Shown here one piece after another: positions 1 to 7,249 of a DNA stretch of 26,319 nucleotides. The position numbers and the translations under genes were made by a program. Position 1 is the first letter of the stretch. The number at the start of each line of letters is the position of its first letter. The notes under the pieces were generated by a model. It saw only the letters and a program-made list of their open reading frames with translations. It was not told the origin of the DNA and ran no database searches. This stretch comes from Anaerofilum sp. (GTDB taxonomy: Bacteria; Bacillota; Clostridia; Oscillospirales; Ruminococcaceae), in assembly GCA_020024115.1 (NCBI GenBank), contig JAHHUF010000017.1:1-26319 (forward strand), read 5' to 3'.

Positions 1-45
1 GTTGCATTGCTATTTGGTGTGCTGTTTTGGCTTGAACTTGTGTAG
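1..45 (+). CDS. possible C-terminal end of a membrane protein (partial)
   Basis: Frame 1 is open from the window edge to a TAG at 43-45 and encodes 14 hydrophobic residues (VALLFGVLFWLELV), like the end of a final transmembrane helix. The other two forward frames look less protein-like. The gene body lies outside the window, so neither family nor reality can be established. No intact gene in this window ends in TAG, so this would be an exception. The stop overlaps a short repeat that recurs inverted near the right end. Confidence 0.25.
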   Translation, partial: VALLFGVLFWLELV

Positions 46-72
46 ACACTATTTAACAAATTGTTTCTCAAT
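36..72 (+). repeat. left copy of a short diverged inverted repeat
   Basis: Positions 36-56 match the reverse complement of 26265-26285 at 19 of 21 bases. After a short length difference, 63-72 matches 26252-26261 at 9 of 10. The core is the near-palindrome GTGTAGACAC followed by TATTTAA. It could be an end of a small mobile element or an intergenic repeat. No transposase is visible, and chance similarity in AT-rich DNA is not excluded. Confidence 0.3.
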
Positions 73-223
73 GCTTAATAATACCCTTGTCGTTCATTTC
101 AAACTTTTTCATCATTTAACATGAGTAATTAGTGTATTGTACTACAAGCTGGCTGTTTGTCGCAGTCTTATTTATGTTTTTAAAAAACAAATAGGAAAAT
201 ACCACAGAATCATGGACAAAAAG

Positions 224-278
224 TTGACAAAATAATAAAAAATCTATATACTTGTTATGTGTCTTGACATATAACAAG
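224..278 (+). promoter_or_regulatory. sigma-A promoter with overlapping inverted-repeat operator (NiaR-like)
   Basis: TTGACA at 224-229 and TATACT at 247-252 are separated by 17 bp, a near-consensus sigma-A promoter. From 251 to 278 lies a 28-bp inverted repeat with arms CTTGTTATGTGT and ACATATAACAAG (11 of 12 pairs) around a short centre. It covers the end of the -10 and the start site, the classic place for a repressor. The core TGTCTTGACA resembles what I recall of NiaR (YrxA) boxes of Firmicutes niacin genes; that link is from memory. No riboswitch fold is evident in 1-295. Confidence 0.7.
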
Positions 279-295
279 TTAGAGGGAGTTTTTAT

Positions 296-862
296 ATGCG
301 TCAGAATGATCGTATCTTTAAAATGGTAACATCTGCAATGCTGTGTGCTTTGGGAATCATCATTCCAATGGTTAGCCCCAAGATTACCATTGAGCCCGCC
401 AGCTTTACATTAGCAAGCCATGTAGCTTTGTTTTTAGCAATGTTTATTTCTCCTAAAATTTCGGTGGTTGTGTGGTTTGGTACAACATTAGGGTTCCAAT
501 TGACAGGAATGCCGCCTGTTGTGGTGATGCGTGCCGCTAGTCAGATTGTATTTGTTTTGGCAGGTGCATTGTGGCTTCAAAAAAATCCAGACCTGTTAAA
601 AAGCAAAAAAGGCAAGCGGATGTTTGGATTGGCAACAGGTGTGTTGCACGGAGCAATGGAAGTTCTTGCAGTTATCCCGTTTTATATTTCCAATTCTTTG
701 CCAGCAGCAAACTATCAAAAAGGATTTTTAATCAGTGTTTTTGTGTTGGTAGGACTGGGAACTTTGGTTCATAATCTGGTAGATTTCACCATTGCACAAG
801 TTGTATATAAGCCGGTTTGTAAAATGGGCCATATTAGGCAAATTGCAACTGTAACAGAATAA
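296..862 (+). CDS. ECF transporter S component, probable niacin importer (NiaX-like)
   Basis: This 188-residue, very hydrophobic protein has about five to six membrane segments and the size of substrate-binding S components of energy-coupling factor transporters, which work with a shared EcfA/EcfA'/EcfT module encoded elsewhere. The stretch ASFTLASHVALFLAMFISP, followed by a TTLGF segment and a conserved VVVMRAASQIVF helix, is what I associate with NiaX-type S components. Substrate assignment is inference, helped by the NiaR-like operator upstream. The ATG at 296 follows GAGGGAG (282-288) with suitable spacing. A terminator follows directly, so it is probably a single-gene unit. Biotin, thiamine or pantothenate S components are the alternatives. 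Confidence 0.7.
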   Translation: MRQNDRIFKMVTSAMLCALGIIIPMVSPKITIEPASFTLASHVALFLAMFISPKISVVVWFGTTLGFQLTGMPPVVVMRAASQIVFVLAGALWLQKNPDLLKSKKGKRMFGLATGVLHGAMEVLAVIPFYISNSLPAANYQKGFLISVFVLVGLGTLVHNLVDFTIAQVVYKPVCKMGHIRQIATVTE

Positions 863-866
863 AACC

Positions 867-911
867 AATAGACACTTCTTTGTTTTTGTGTAGAAGTGTC
901 TATTATTTTTT
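867..911 (+). terminator. intrinsic terminator after the S component gene
   Basis: A perfect 13-bp stem, AATAGACACTTCT (867-879) with AGAAGTGTCTATT (892-904), is followed by ATTTTTTA. It ends the upstream transcript before the NuoE-like gene. Confidence 0.9.
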
Positions 912-1007
912 ATATTTTATAATTTTTAAAGAAAAAGGTCTTTCCTTTTTGATTGAATAATGATAAGATATAGAAAATGATACATTTTATCAAAAAGGAG
1001 AGTTTCG

Positions 1008-1493
1008 GTGAATCAAGAGCAAGAACTGTTAGAAATTTTAACCTATTATTCACAAAAACCAAATCCCTCACAACAAGATAACATCGTTGCAATGCTGCGT
1101 GAAATTCAAGACCGTTTAGGTTGTGTGCCCAAAGGGGTGCAGGAGCAAGCAGCAAAAGCAGTTGGAACAAAGCCGGCGGTTATTGGTTTGCTGGTGCAGC
1201 GGTTTCCCAGCTTGCAAAGTGCAGCGTATGAACATCGCCTCATTGTCTGCACAGGGCAAAGATGCAGCATGCAAAATTCACATGAGGTGATTTCTACATT
1301 ACAGAAAGAATTGGCAGTAGACAAGGAAGGCTTTTCACAAGATAGAACTGTTTTATTCTGTACACAAAATTGTTTAAAACAATGCGGAAAAGGTCCAAAC
1401 CTGTTGTTGGATGGTGTACTATATTCTGGAATGAATGTACAAAAAGCGAAAGAGTTGGTGAAAAACATCAAAACAATGTCGCTTGAAAAATAA
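1008..1493 (+). CDS. stand-alone NuoE-like thioredoxin-fold [2Fe-2S] protein
   Basis: This 161-residue protein matches the 24-kDa/NuoE family of NADH dehydrogenases and NAD-dependent hydrogenases. An N-terminal helical bundle (about 5-70, with REIQDRLGCVPKG as in NuoE) precedes a thioredoxin-like domain with cluster ligands C81-x4-C86 and C122-x3-C126; C118 is an extra cysteine. The NuoF/HydB flavoprotein that normally partners NuoE is absent from the window. The next gene, 23 bp on, is a flavin-binding protein, so a small electron-transfer pair is likely. The start is GTG at 1008 behind AAAAAGGAGA (993-1002). The family call is secure; the redox partner is unknown. Confidence 0.85.
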   Translation: MNQEQELLEILTYYSQKPNPSQQDNIVAMLREIQDRLGCVPKGVQEQAAKAVGTKPAVIGLLVQRFPSLQSAAYEHRLIVCTGQRCSMQNSHEVISTLQKELAVDKEGFSQDRTVLFCTQNCLKQCGKGPNLLLDGVLYSGMNVQKAKELVKNIKTMSLEK

Positions 1494-1516
1494 AATTAAA
1501 TTTAGGAGGAAAAACA

Positions 1517-2032
1517 ATGGATTCAAGAGCGTTTCAAAAATTGACTTGTGGGCTGTATATTATCAGTACCGTTCACGAAGAAGAAAAAGCTGGCTGCGTG
1601 GTCAACACGGTAACACAGGTAACTAATAGCCCATGTCAGGTGATGGTAGCAATCAACAAGCAGAATGTGACTGCGCAGGTTTTGCAAAAATCAGGAGTAT
1701 TTCATGCTGTGGCTTTGACAGAAGAAGCTCCCATGACCTTGATTGCACAGTTTGGCTATCGCAGCAGCAACGAATTGAATAAGTTTGAAGACTTTGATGA
1801 AAAAACAGACAGCAATGGCTGCCCGTATGTTTCTGAAGGTGCTGCAGCAGGGTTTACTTGCAAGGTAGTGCAGCAGGTGGATGTAGGAACCCACATTTTG
1901 TTTATTGGCGAAGTACAAGATGCAGAAGTGTTCAGCGAAGATAACCCCATGAGTTATAGCTATTATCACACTGTCAAAAAAGGTATCACCCCACCCAAAG
2001 CATCCAGCTATCAACCAGGACAATCCAACTAA
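1517..2032 (+). CDS. flavin reductase-like FMN-binding protein (Hrb/flavoredoxin type)
   Basis: This 171-residue protein fits the flavin reductase-like domain found in flavoredoxins and in the N-terminal half of clostridial high-molecular-weight rubredoxins. Supporting features are FQKLTCGLYIIST at the N-terminus, the VNTVTQVTNSPCQVMVAINKQN strand region around residues 29-50, GYRSSNELNKF in the middle and YYHTVKKGITPPKAS near the end. In Hrb-type proteins that last segment links to a rubredoxin domain; here translation stops about 10 residues later and no CxxCG pair follows. The ATG at 1517 follows AGGAGG (1504-1509). Co-transcription with the NuoE-like gene is likely. Probable role: FMN-dependent electron carrier or NAD(P)H:flavin reductase; substrate unknown. 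Confidence 0.8.
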   Translation: MDSRAFQKLTCGLYIISTVHEEEKAGCVVNTVTQVTNSPCQVMVAINKQNVTAQVLQKSGVFHAVALTEEAPMTLIAQFGYRSSNELNKFEDFDEKTDSNGCPYVSEGAAAGFTCKVVQQVDVGTHILFIGEVQDAEVFSEDNPMSYSYYHTVKKGITPPKASSYQPGQSN

Positions 2033-2035
2033 AAC

Positions 2036-2076
2036 AAAAAGTACCAATGCAGTTTAAAACTGTATTGGTACTTTTT
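2036..2076. terminator. bidirectional terminator between convergent genes
   Basis: A stem of about 17 bp runs from AAAAAGTACCAATGCAG to CTGTATTGGTACTTTTT around a TTTAAAA loop. The A-run on one side and T-run on the other let it serve both the plus-strand flavoprotein gene and the minus-strand dehydrogenase gene, which stops at 2078. Confidence 0.9.
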
Positions 2077-2077
2077 C

Positions 2078-4369
2078 TTAGCCATTAGTTTGTTTTTTAA
2101 GCAATCCCATTGCAATTTGTTCTGATGTAATGGGCAGAGAACGGAAATTCAATCCAGTTGCATTATAAATTGCATTGGTAATGGCAGGAGCAGGGGTATT
2201 GATGACCAATTCACCAATACTCTTTGCCCCAAATGGCCCAGTTGGTTCATAGCTACTTTCAAACTCTACCTGAATTCTGCCAACATCCAAACGGGTTGGA
2301 ATTTTGTATTGCATAAAGGAATGATTTATCAAATTTCCTTTTTTGGTGTATTGAATATTTTCAGTCAAAGTCATTCCAATTGCCTGCACCAAACCGCCTT
2401 CGGTTTGTACCCGTGCCAGATTTGTGTTGATGACAGTTCCACAGTCCACCGCAGCCGCATAGTCCACCAGTTCAACCTTACCGGTTTCGGGGTCTAAATC
2501 AATTTCGGCAATTCCCACCATAAAGGGAGGAGGAGAAACTGGGCTTGTATGGCTGACACAGGCTTGAACAACAGGATATTTTCCACTCAGGGAAACATAT
2601 CCGATTTCGGACAGAGCGACACTTGTGCCATCCTTTAGGTTGCGGACAACAGCACCATCAAATTCAGCATTTTCTTGTTCACAGTTCAGCATTGCAGCAC
2701 CTTGAGACAAAATTTTTGCTCGAATTTCCTCACAAGTCTTAATAACAGCCATACCTGTCAGATAGGTGGTACTTGATGCGTAAGAGCCACAATCATAGGG
2801 AGACACATCTGTATCTACTCCCTGTACAGTAATATGCTCTAAATCGCAATCGAGGCAGTCTGCTGCGATTTGTGCCAGAATGGTATCACATCCAGTGCCC
2901 ATATCGGTAGCACCAATCAGCAAAATATAAAATCCTTCGTCAGTCAAACGGATTTCAGCACTGCCAATGTCCACATTGGCAATTGCAGAGCCTTGCATCG
3001 CCATCGCAACCCCAACACTGCGAATGTGTCCGTTGTCCAATTGCTGTGCAGGATATTTTTTGTCCCACTCAATCATGGCTTTTGCTTTTTCCATACATTT
3101 GTCCAAAGTGCAGCTATTCAGCATTTCGCCATAATAAGCAGGCATTACCTTGCCTTGCTTTACCATATTTTTACTGCGCAGAACAGTGGGGTCAATGTTC
3201 AGCTTGGCTGCCAACTCATTCACCGCAGATTCCAATGCAAAAATACCCTGTGTTGCACCATAGCCACGGTATGCACCGCCACTCATGGTGTTGGTGTAGA
3301 CAACATCCCATTGAAAACGATATGACTGTACGCTGCCATACAGGGGAATGGACTTGTGTCCAGAAAGTCCTACAGTGGTGGGGCCATGTTCACCATAGGC
3401 ACCGGCATTGGAAAGGGTGTGGAGGTCAATGGCACGGATGGTGCCGTCTTTGTCCGCACCCAGACGAATGTGAATCTGCATTTCGTGGCGAGGGCTGCCG
3501 TTGGTCATACTTTCGGTGCGGGTATACTCAATGACAGCAGGGCGACCTGTTTTCAGGGTGACAATTGCAGGGAATACTTCACTAACAGCACTTTGTTTTG
3601 CGCCAAAACCGCCGCCAATACGGGGTTTGATGACCCGGATTCGGTTTTTGGGGATTTGCAAAGCGTTGGAAAGAATACGGCGAACATGGAAGGGGACTTG
3701 GGTGGAACTGGTTACTTGCAATCGACCAAAAGCATCCAGTTGTGTAAAGGTGCGGAATGTTTCCATCATAGCTTGGCTGTTGGAAAGAGTATGATATGTT
3801 TGGTCAATAACAATATCACAGTCTGCAAGTTCTGCTTCAATATCACCATCCTGATTGATTCCACAGGAACAAAGGTTGCGTTTGTTGTCTGCCCCAACAT
3901 CACACAATGCTTTAAAATCATCTTCGGGATGTACCAAAATAGGGTTATCCAATGCTTTGGTAAAGTCCAGCAAAGGCTCCAACACCTCATATTCAACCTT
4001 AATCAGCCGCAAAGCGGTATCAACTGCCTGTTGTGTTTCGCCTGCTACAATGGCAATAGGGTCGCCCTCACAGCGAATACGGCGGTCAAGAATCAGGCGG
4101 TCATAGGGACTGGGTTCAGGATAGGTTTGCCCTGCTTGGGTAAAGCGTACATTGGGAACATCCTCCCATGTCAAAATACAAGCAATGCCCGGCACTTTTT
4201 TTGCGGTTTCTGTGCGGATATTTTTGATGACTGCGCTGGCATGAGGGCTGCGAAGCAGCTTGACAGTCAAACAATGGGCAGGCAAAAGGTCAGAGGTGTA
4301 GACAGGCTGCCCGGTCACCAAAGACATTGCATCCCGTTTGCGGACAGGGGTAGAAACATATTTATTCAT
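2078..4369 (-). CDS. xanthine dehydrogenase family, molybdopterin-binding subunit
   Basis: This 763-residue protein is the large catalytic subunit of a three-subunit molybdenum hydroxylase. Visible cofactor and active-site motifs are IGGGFGAK near residue 252, GGAYRGYGATQG near 365, and GPFGAKSIGE near 716, whose glutamate is the family's catalytic base. The start is taken as ATG at 4369 (MNKYVSTPVRKRDAM), not the longer frame from 4456, because GGAGGC lies at 4375-4380 and the upstream residues look non-coding. The start overlaps the 2Fe-2S gene stop by 8 bp, implying translational coupling. The neighbouring xanthine-type permease and xpt favour xanthine or hypoxanthine as substrate. Other purine or nicotinate hydroxylases of the family, including selenium-dependent ones, cannot be excluded. 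No XdhC-type maturation gene is in view. Confidence 0.9.
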   Translation of the reverse strand: MNKYVSTPVRKRDAMSLVTGQPVYTSDLLPAHCLTVKLLRSPHASAVIKNIRTETAKKVPGIACILTWEDVPNVRFTQAGQTYPEPSPYDRLILDRRIRCEGDPIAIVAGETQQAVDTALRLIKVEYEVLEPLLDFTKALDNPILVHPEDDFKALCDVGADNKRNLCSCGINQDGDIEAELADCDIVIDQTYHTLSNSQAMMETFRTFTQLDAFGRLQVTSSTQVPFHVRRILSNALQIPKNRIRVIKPRIGGGFGAKQSAVSEVFPAIVTLKTGRPAVIEYTRTESMTNGSPRHEMQIHIRLGADKDGTIRAIDLHTLSNAGAYGEHGPTTVGLSGHKSIPLYGSVQSYRFQWDVVYTNTMSGGAYRGYGATQGIFALESAVNELAAKLNIDPTVLRSKNMVKQGKVMPAYYGEMLNSCTLDKCMEKAKAMIEWDKKYPAQQLDNGHIRSVGVAMAMQGSAIANVDIGSAEIRLTDEGFYILLIGATDMGTGCDTILAQIAADCLDCDLEHITVQGVDTDVSPYDCGSYASSTTYLTGMAVIKTCEEIRAKILSQGAAMLNCEQENAEFDGAVVRNLKDGTSVALSEIGYVSLSGKYPVVQACVSHTSPVSPPPFMVGIAEIDLDPETGKVELVDYAAAVDCGTVINTNLARVQTEGGLVQAIGMTLTENIQYTKKGNLINHSFMQYKIPTRLDVGRIQVEFESSYEPTGPFGAKSIGELVINTPAPAITNAIYNATGLNFRSLPITSEQIAMGLLKKQTNG

Positions 4370-4829
4370 GGCTTGCCTCCTGTTTGGTTTGCAGATAGCG
4401 GTGAATGGCACGCAGTTGCCCTTGATAGCCGCTGCATCGGCATAAATTGCCTGCAAGATAGGTTTGAATTTCTTGTTCAGTAGGGTCTTTCAACTCACGC
4501 ACCATTGCCAAAACATTCATAATAAACCCTGGACTGCAATAGCCGCATTGTTCAGCCCCTTCATCTGCCAAAAAAGCACCAAATTCGGCTGCTTCTGCCT
4601 GCAAGCCTTCCAAAGTGGTGACTTCTTTTCCGTTTGCACGCACTGCCAAAACAGAGCAGGAAAGCACAGGAGTGCCATCCAGCCAAACGGTACACAAACC
4701 ACAGTTGCTAGTTTCACAGCCGCATTTTACACTGGCACAGCCCTGCTGACGCACAAAATCGAATAAACGCATATCAGGCGAAATATCTGCTTTACAGCTA
4801 CGACCATTCAATTTAAGCTCAATTTGCAT
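4362..4829 (-). CDS. xanthine dehydrogenase family, [2Fe-2S] subunit
   Basis: This 155-residue iron-sulfur subunit passes electrons from the molybdenum centre to FAD. The N-terminal plant-type ferredoxin cluster uses C38, C43, C46 and C58 (GCETSNCGLC). The C-terminal helical domain has C95-x2-C98 (QCGYCSPGF) and C130-x-C132 (NLCRCSGY), the standard eight-ligand pattern. ATG at 4829 is preferred over the in-frame GTG at 4838, because the AAGGAGG site at 4839-4845 lies 9 bp from the ATG and would abut the GTG. The gene overlaps the end of the FAD subunit gene and the start of the molybdenum subunit gene, a tightly coupled cluster. Confidence 0.95.
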   Translation of the reverse strand: MQIELKLNGRSCKADISPDMRLFDFVRQQGCASVKCGCETSNCGLCTVWLDGTPVLSCSVLAVRANGKEVTTLEGLQAEAAEFGAFLADEGAEQCGYCSPGFIMNVLAMVRELKDPTEQEIQTYLAGNLCRCSGYQGQLRAIHRYLQTKQEASHE

Positions 4830-5616
4830 GATTTTCACCCTCCTTTAATTGTGTGATTGCACGATTTAACAGTACATTTGCCAAATGGCGGCGATAATCC
4901 GCACCCGCACGCATATTGCTGGCAAATGAAATTTGTTCAATTGTTTGTGCAAGCTGTGTTTTTACTTCTTCTGCACTGCTGTTCAATTTTAAGTTTTGTT
5001 CCACCAAAACTGCTTTTTGTGGTCTTGCACCTACCACCAAGCGCAGACTGCCATTCGGCAATGCAGCAGCAACCGTTACCACAACAGGAAAATCGGTAGC
5101 AGAGTTGCGATGGCTTTGCACAGCGACCGATTGAATCTGATTTTTTAGCAAAATTCGCACTAAAATTTGATTATCATAGGGCATTTTCAAAAATTCTTGC
5201 AGAGAAATAACCCCAGAAGGATATAACTCTACCTGAGCATCCAAAGCCAGCAGAATCGCAATCACATCCGAAAATCCAAACCGTCCCCAAACACTGCCTC
5301 CAATTGTGGCACAATTACGGAACTGCACCCCAACAATGGGAGAAAGCCCTTGCTTGAAAACATTATCAAAAGCCTGATTTAAAAGAGTGTTTGTTTCTAA
5401 TTCATGCAAAGAAACCATTGCACCAATGGAAAAGCCATCCTCTGTCTGAGTGATTTTGTCCAATTCCAAGCCGGAAAGGTCAATGAGTGTTTGGATTTGT
5501 CGGTTGCCCATTTTCAGCCAGCACATACCACCCACAATAGTGGCAGTGCGCTTTTGGTTCGCAGTATAGGCTTCTTCCAGACTTTGTGCCAAAAGATATT
5601 GTTTTGCAGAAAACAA
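4819..5616 (-). CDS. xanthine dehydrogenase family, FAD-binding subunit
   Basis: This 265-residue protein belongs to the CoxM/XdhB flavoprotein family that transfers electrons from the iron-sulfur clusters to an acceptor. The first FAD motif is IVGGMCWLKMGN, a variant of AGGTDL seen in clostridial enzymes, and the second is NCATIGGSVWGRFGFSD. The C-terminal CO dehydrogenase flavoprotein-like region includes NMRAGADYRRHLANVLLNRA. The frame is open up to 5703, but TTG at 5616 is chosen because GGAGG at 5624-5628 sits 7 bp ahead and the residues before it look like leader DNA. An intrinsic terminator lies between this gene and the permease, so its expression is probably set by read-through. Confidence 0.88.
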   Translation of the reverse strand: MFSAKQYLLAQSLEEAYTANQKRTATIVGGMCWLKMGNRQIQTLIDLSGLELDKITQTEDGFSIGAMVSLHELETNTLLNQAFDNVFKQGLSPIVGVQFRNCATIGGSVWGRFGFSDVIAILLALDAQVELYPSGVISLQEFLKMPYDNQILVRILLKNQIQSVAVQSHRNSATDFPVVVTVAAALPNGSLRLVVGARPQKAVLVEQNLKLNSSAEEVKTQLAQTIEQISFASNMRAGADYRRHLANVLLNRAITQLKEGENHAN

Positions 5617-5658
5617 AAGAATGCCTCCTTTTTCTAGTATATGAAATAAAAATTGCAT

Positions 5659-5688
5659 AAAAAAGGGAGCTTCCGATTGAAAGCCCCC
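5659..5688 (-). terminator. intrinsic terminator between permease and dehydrogenase genes
   Basis: On the minus strand GGGGGCTTTC (5688-5679), loop AATC and GGAAGCTCCC (5674-5665) form a 10-bp stem with two G-T pairs, followed by six T residues (5664-5659). It lies 19 bp past the permease stop. No convincing promoter was found between it and the FAD-subunit start: a TATACT at 5641-5636 would start transcription on the ribosome site. Partial read-through is likely. Confidence 0.8.
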
Positions 5689-5706
5689 TGCTTGATATAA
5701 CATTGA

Positions 5707-7002
5707 TTAGTCTTTATCTTGGGGAAGAACCAAGTTTGCAACTGTGGCAATGACAAAAGTCATAATAATGCCGTTTTGTGCAAAAATTTGGCTGACCCAT
5801 TCAGGGCATTGCTCCAAAGCCGCAGGAACCATGCCCAAACCAACACCAAGACCCAAAGCAAGGGCAATAATTATACCATTACGGCCATCAATTCGTTCAC
5901 GCTGCAAGCTCTGCATACCGCTTACTAAAATCATAGCAAACATGATAACAGCCGCACCGCCCAATACAGATTGGGGCATAACCGAGAAAATTGCAGACAA
6001 TTTGGGGCAGAACCCACACAAAATCAGGAATACAGCACCAGTCATGATGCAAAAACGGTTCACCACTTTTGTGGTGGCAACCAAGCCAACATTTTGGCTG
6101 AAAGAAGTGTTGGGCAAAACGCCAAACAAAGCAGCAACAAAACTGCCAACACCATCCGCCAAAACACCACCGGTTAACTCATCATTGGTAGGCTCACGGT
6201 CAAGACCGCCGTTTGCAACACCGGAAATGTCGCCGATTGTTTCAACAGTGGTTGCAATGGACATAATGCCCATTGCGATGATAGCGTTGAGGTTGAAACT
6301 GGGAGCAACCGGCATAAATACAGGCAAGCTGAACCATGCAGCTTGAGAAACTTGTGTGAAATCGACCATCCCCAGAAAAATTGCTGTAATATATCCAACT
6401 GCAATTCCCAAAAGAACTGATGCAACGCTCAAAAATCCTTTTCCGAACTGTTTAAAAAGAACAATGGTCAAAACGACAATGCTGCCAACCAAAAGGTGAT
6501 ACCATGCGCCGAAATCCGCAGCACCTACACCACCGGCAAAGTAATTGATGCCAACAGGCAACAGAGAAAGACCGATTGACATAATAACAAGGCTGGTAAC
6601 CACAGGAGGAAACAGCTTTTTTAAGGGTTTGATAAAAAAGCCCAAAATAATTTCCACAATTGCACCCAAAAAGGATGCACCAATAATTGCACCATAGCCA
6701 TAACTTGCGCCTACAGCTTTTGCAGTTCCCAAAAAGCCGGAACTGGTTCCCATAACAACCGGCAAACCACTGCCGAATTTCCAGACAGGATACAACTGGA
6801 TTAAAGTGACAAGACCTGCAATGAACATTGCATTTTGAATAAGGATTGATTTTAAACCTGCATCTATTTGCAGCAACCCACAAAGGATAATCAGTGGGGA
6901 TACATTGCCTAAAAACATTGCTAAAACATGCTGAATGCCCAAAGGAATGGCTTTGTGCAATGGGGCTTTGCCATCCAATTGATAGATGATGTCTTGATTC
7001 AT
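5707..7002 (-). CDS. NCS2 family xanthine/uracil-type purine permease
   Basis: This 431-residue membrane protein of the nucleobase-cation symporter-2 family has about 12-14 helices. It shows the NCS2 signatures GSGLPVVMGTSSGF, TTVETIGDISGVANGG (conserved glutamate) and LPNTSFSQNVGL. Adjacent xanthine dehydrogenase and xpt point to xanthine, as in PbuX. The frame stays open to 7284, but ATG at 7002 is chosen: it gives the normal family length and MNQDIIYQLDGKAPLHKAIPLGIQH is the usual N-terminus. The region upstream instead folds as a purine riboswitch. The ribosome site is weak (ACGAGGAACGG, 8-18 bases ahead), compatible with translational control. Uracil or guanine/hypoxanthine transport is the alternative. 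Confidence 0.88.
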   Translation of the reverse strand: MNQDIIYQLDGKAPLHKAIPLGIQHVLAMFLGNVSPLIILCGLLQIDAGLKSILIQNAMFIAGLVTLIQLYPVWKFGSGLPVVMGTSSGFLGTAKAVGASYGYGAIIGASFLGAIVEIILGFFIKPLKKLFPPVVTSLVIMSIGLSLLPVGINYFAGGVGAADFGAWYHLLVGSIVVLTIVLFKQFGKGFLSVASVLLGIAVGYITAIFLGMVDFTQVSQAAWFSLPVFMPVAPSFNLNAIIAMGIMSIATTVETIGDISGVANGGLDREPTNDELTGGVLADGVGSFVAALFGVLPNTSFSQNVGLVATTKVVNRFCIMTGAVFLILCGFCPKLSAIFSVMPQSVLGGAAVIMFAMILVSGMQSLQRERIDGRNGIIIALALGLGVGLGMVPAALEQCPEWVSQIFAQNGIIMTFVIATVANLVLPQDKD

Positions 7003-7144
7003 AAATTGATTCCGTTCCTCGTTTGATAAAATTCCAAAAAGCCGCTGAAACAAAACAGTAAAAGCACAACAATAAATCAAAACACAAAACAATCCAAGCT
7101 GATTGAACGAACAATCAATCGGCATAGACAAATTTGATTCCGAT

Positions 7145-7225
7145 GCGTAGTCACCCAAAAGCAGCAAACAAATCGCAATGGTTGGATGGTAGAAACTTTT
7201 GACCCGTTCTGTCAAAAATATACGC
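7145..7225 (-). promoter_or_regulatory. purine riboswitch aptamer (guanine-family variant)
   Basis: Read on the minus strand, every element of the guanine riboswitch junction is present in order. P1 is GCGTA (7225-7221) with TACGC (7149-7145); J1/2 is TAT; P2 is TTTTGAC/GTCAAAA, 7 bp; L2 is the 7-nt AGAACGG. J2/3 is GTTTCTAC (7196-7189), identical to the B. subtilis xpt aptamer. P3 is CATCCAA/TTGGGTG (7188-7182, 7158-7152), and J3/1 is AC, with the ligand-pairing C (position 74) kept. Odd points: L3 is 23 nt instead of about 7; L2 lacks ATATGG although its GG and the CC opening L3 can still pair; and J1/2 ends in T instead of A. It controls the downstream permease and possibly the dehydrogenase genes. 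Ligand unproven: guanine, hypoxanthine or xanthine. Confidence 0.88.
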
Positions 7226-7240
7226 CTGTTTGGTGCTTTT

Positions 7241-7249
7241 ATGATACCA
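7241..7249 (-). promoter_or_regulatory. extended -10 promoter for the riboswitch-permease transcript
   Basis: On the minus strand TGGTATCAT contains TATCAT (7246-7241) with an upstream TG. No good -35 lies 16-18 bp away. The predicted start near 7234 falls about 9 bases before riboswitch P1, giving a leader of roughly 230 nt before the ATG at 7002. Confidence 0.6.

Noticed and set aside
2012..2077. Rubredoxin domain continuing the flavoprotein
   Set aside because: The frame stops and a terminator follows at once; no CxxCG pair is present in any frame.
3356..4483. 375-codon plus-strand ORF opposite the molybdenum subunit gene
   Set aside because: It is the antisense of a well-supported gene, has no family features or ribosome site, and owes its length to codon bias of the real strand.
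5617..5660. Promoter for the dehydrogenase genes from TATACT at 5641-5636
   Set aside because: Transcription would start on or inside the ribosome site of the FAD subunit gene, and no -35 is present.
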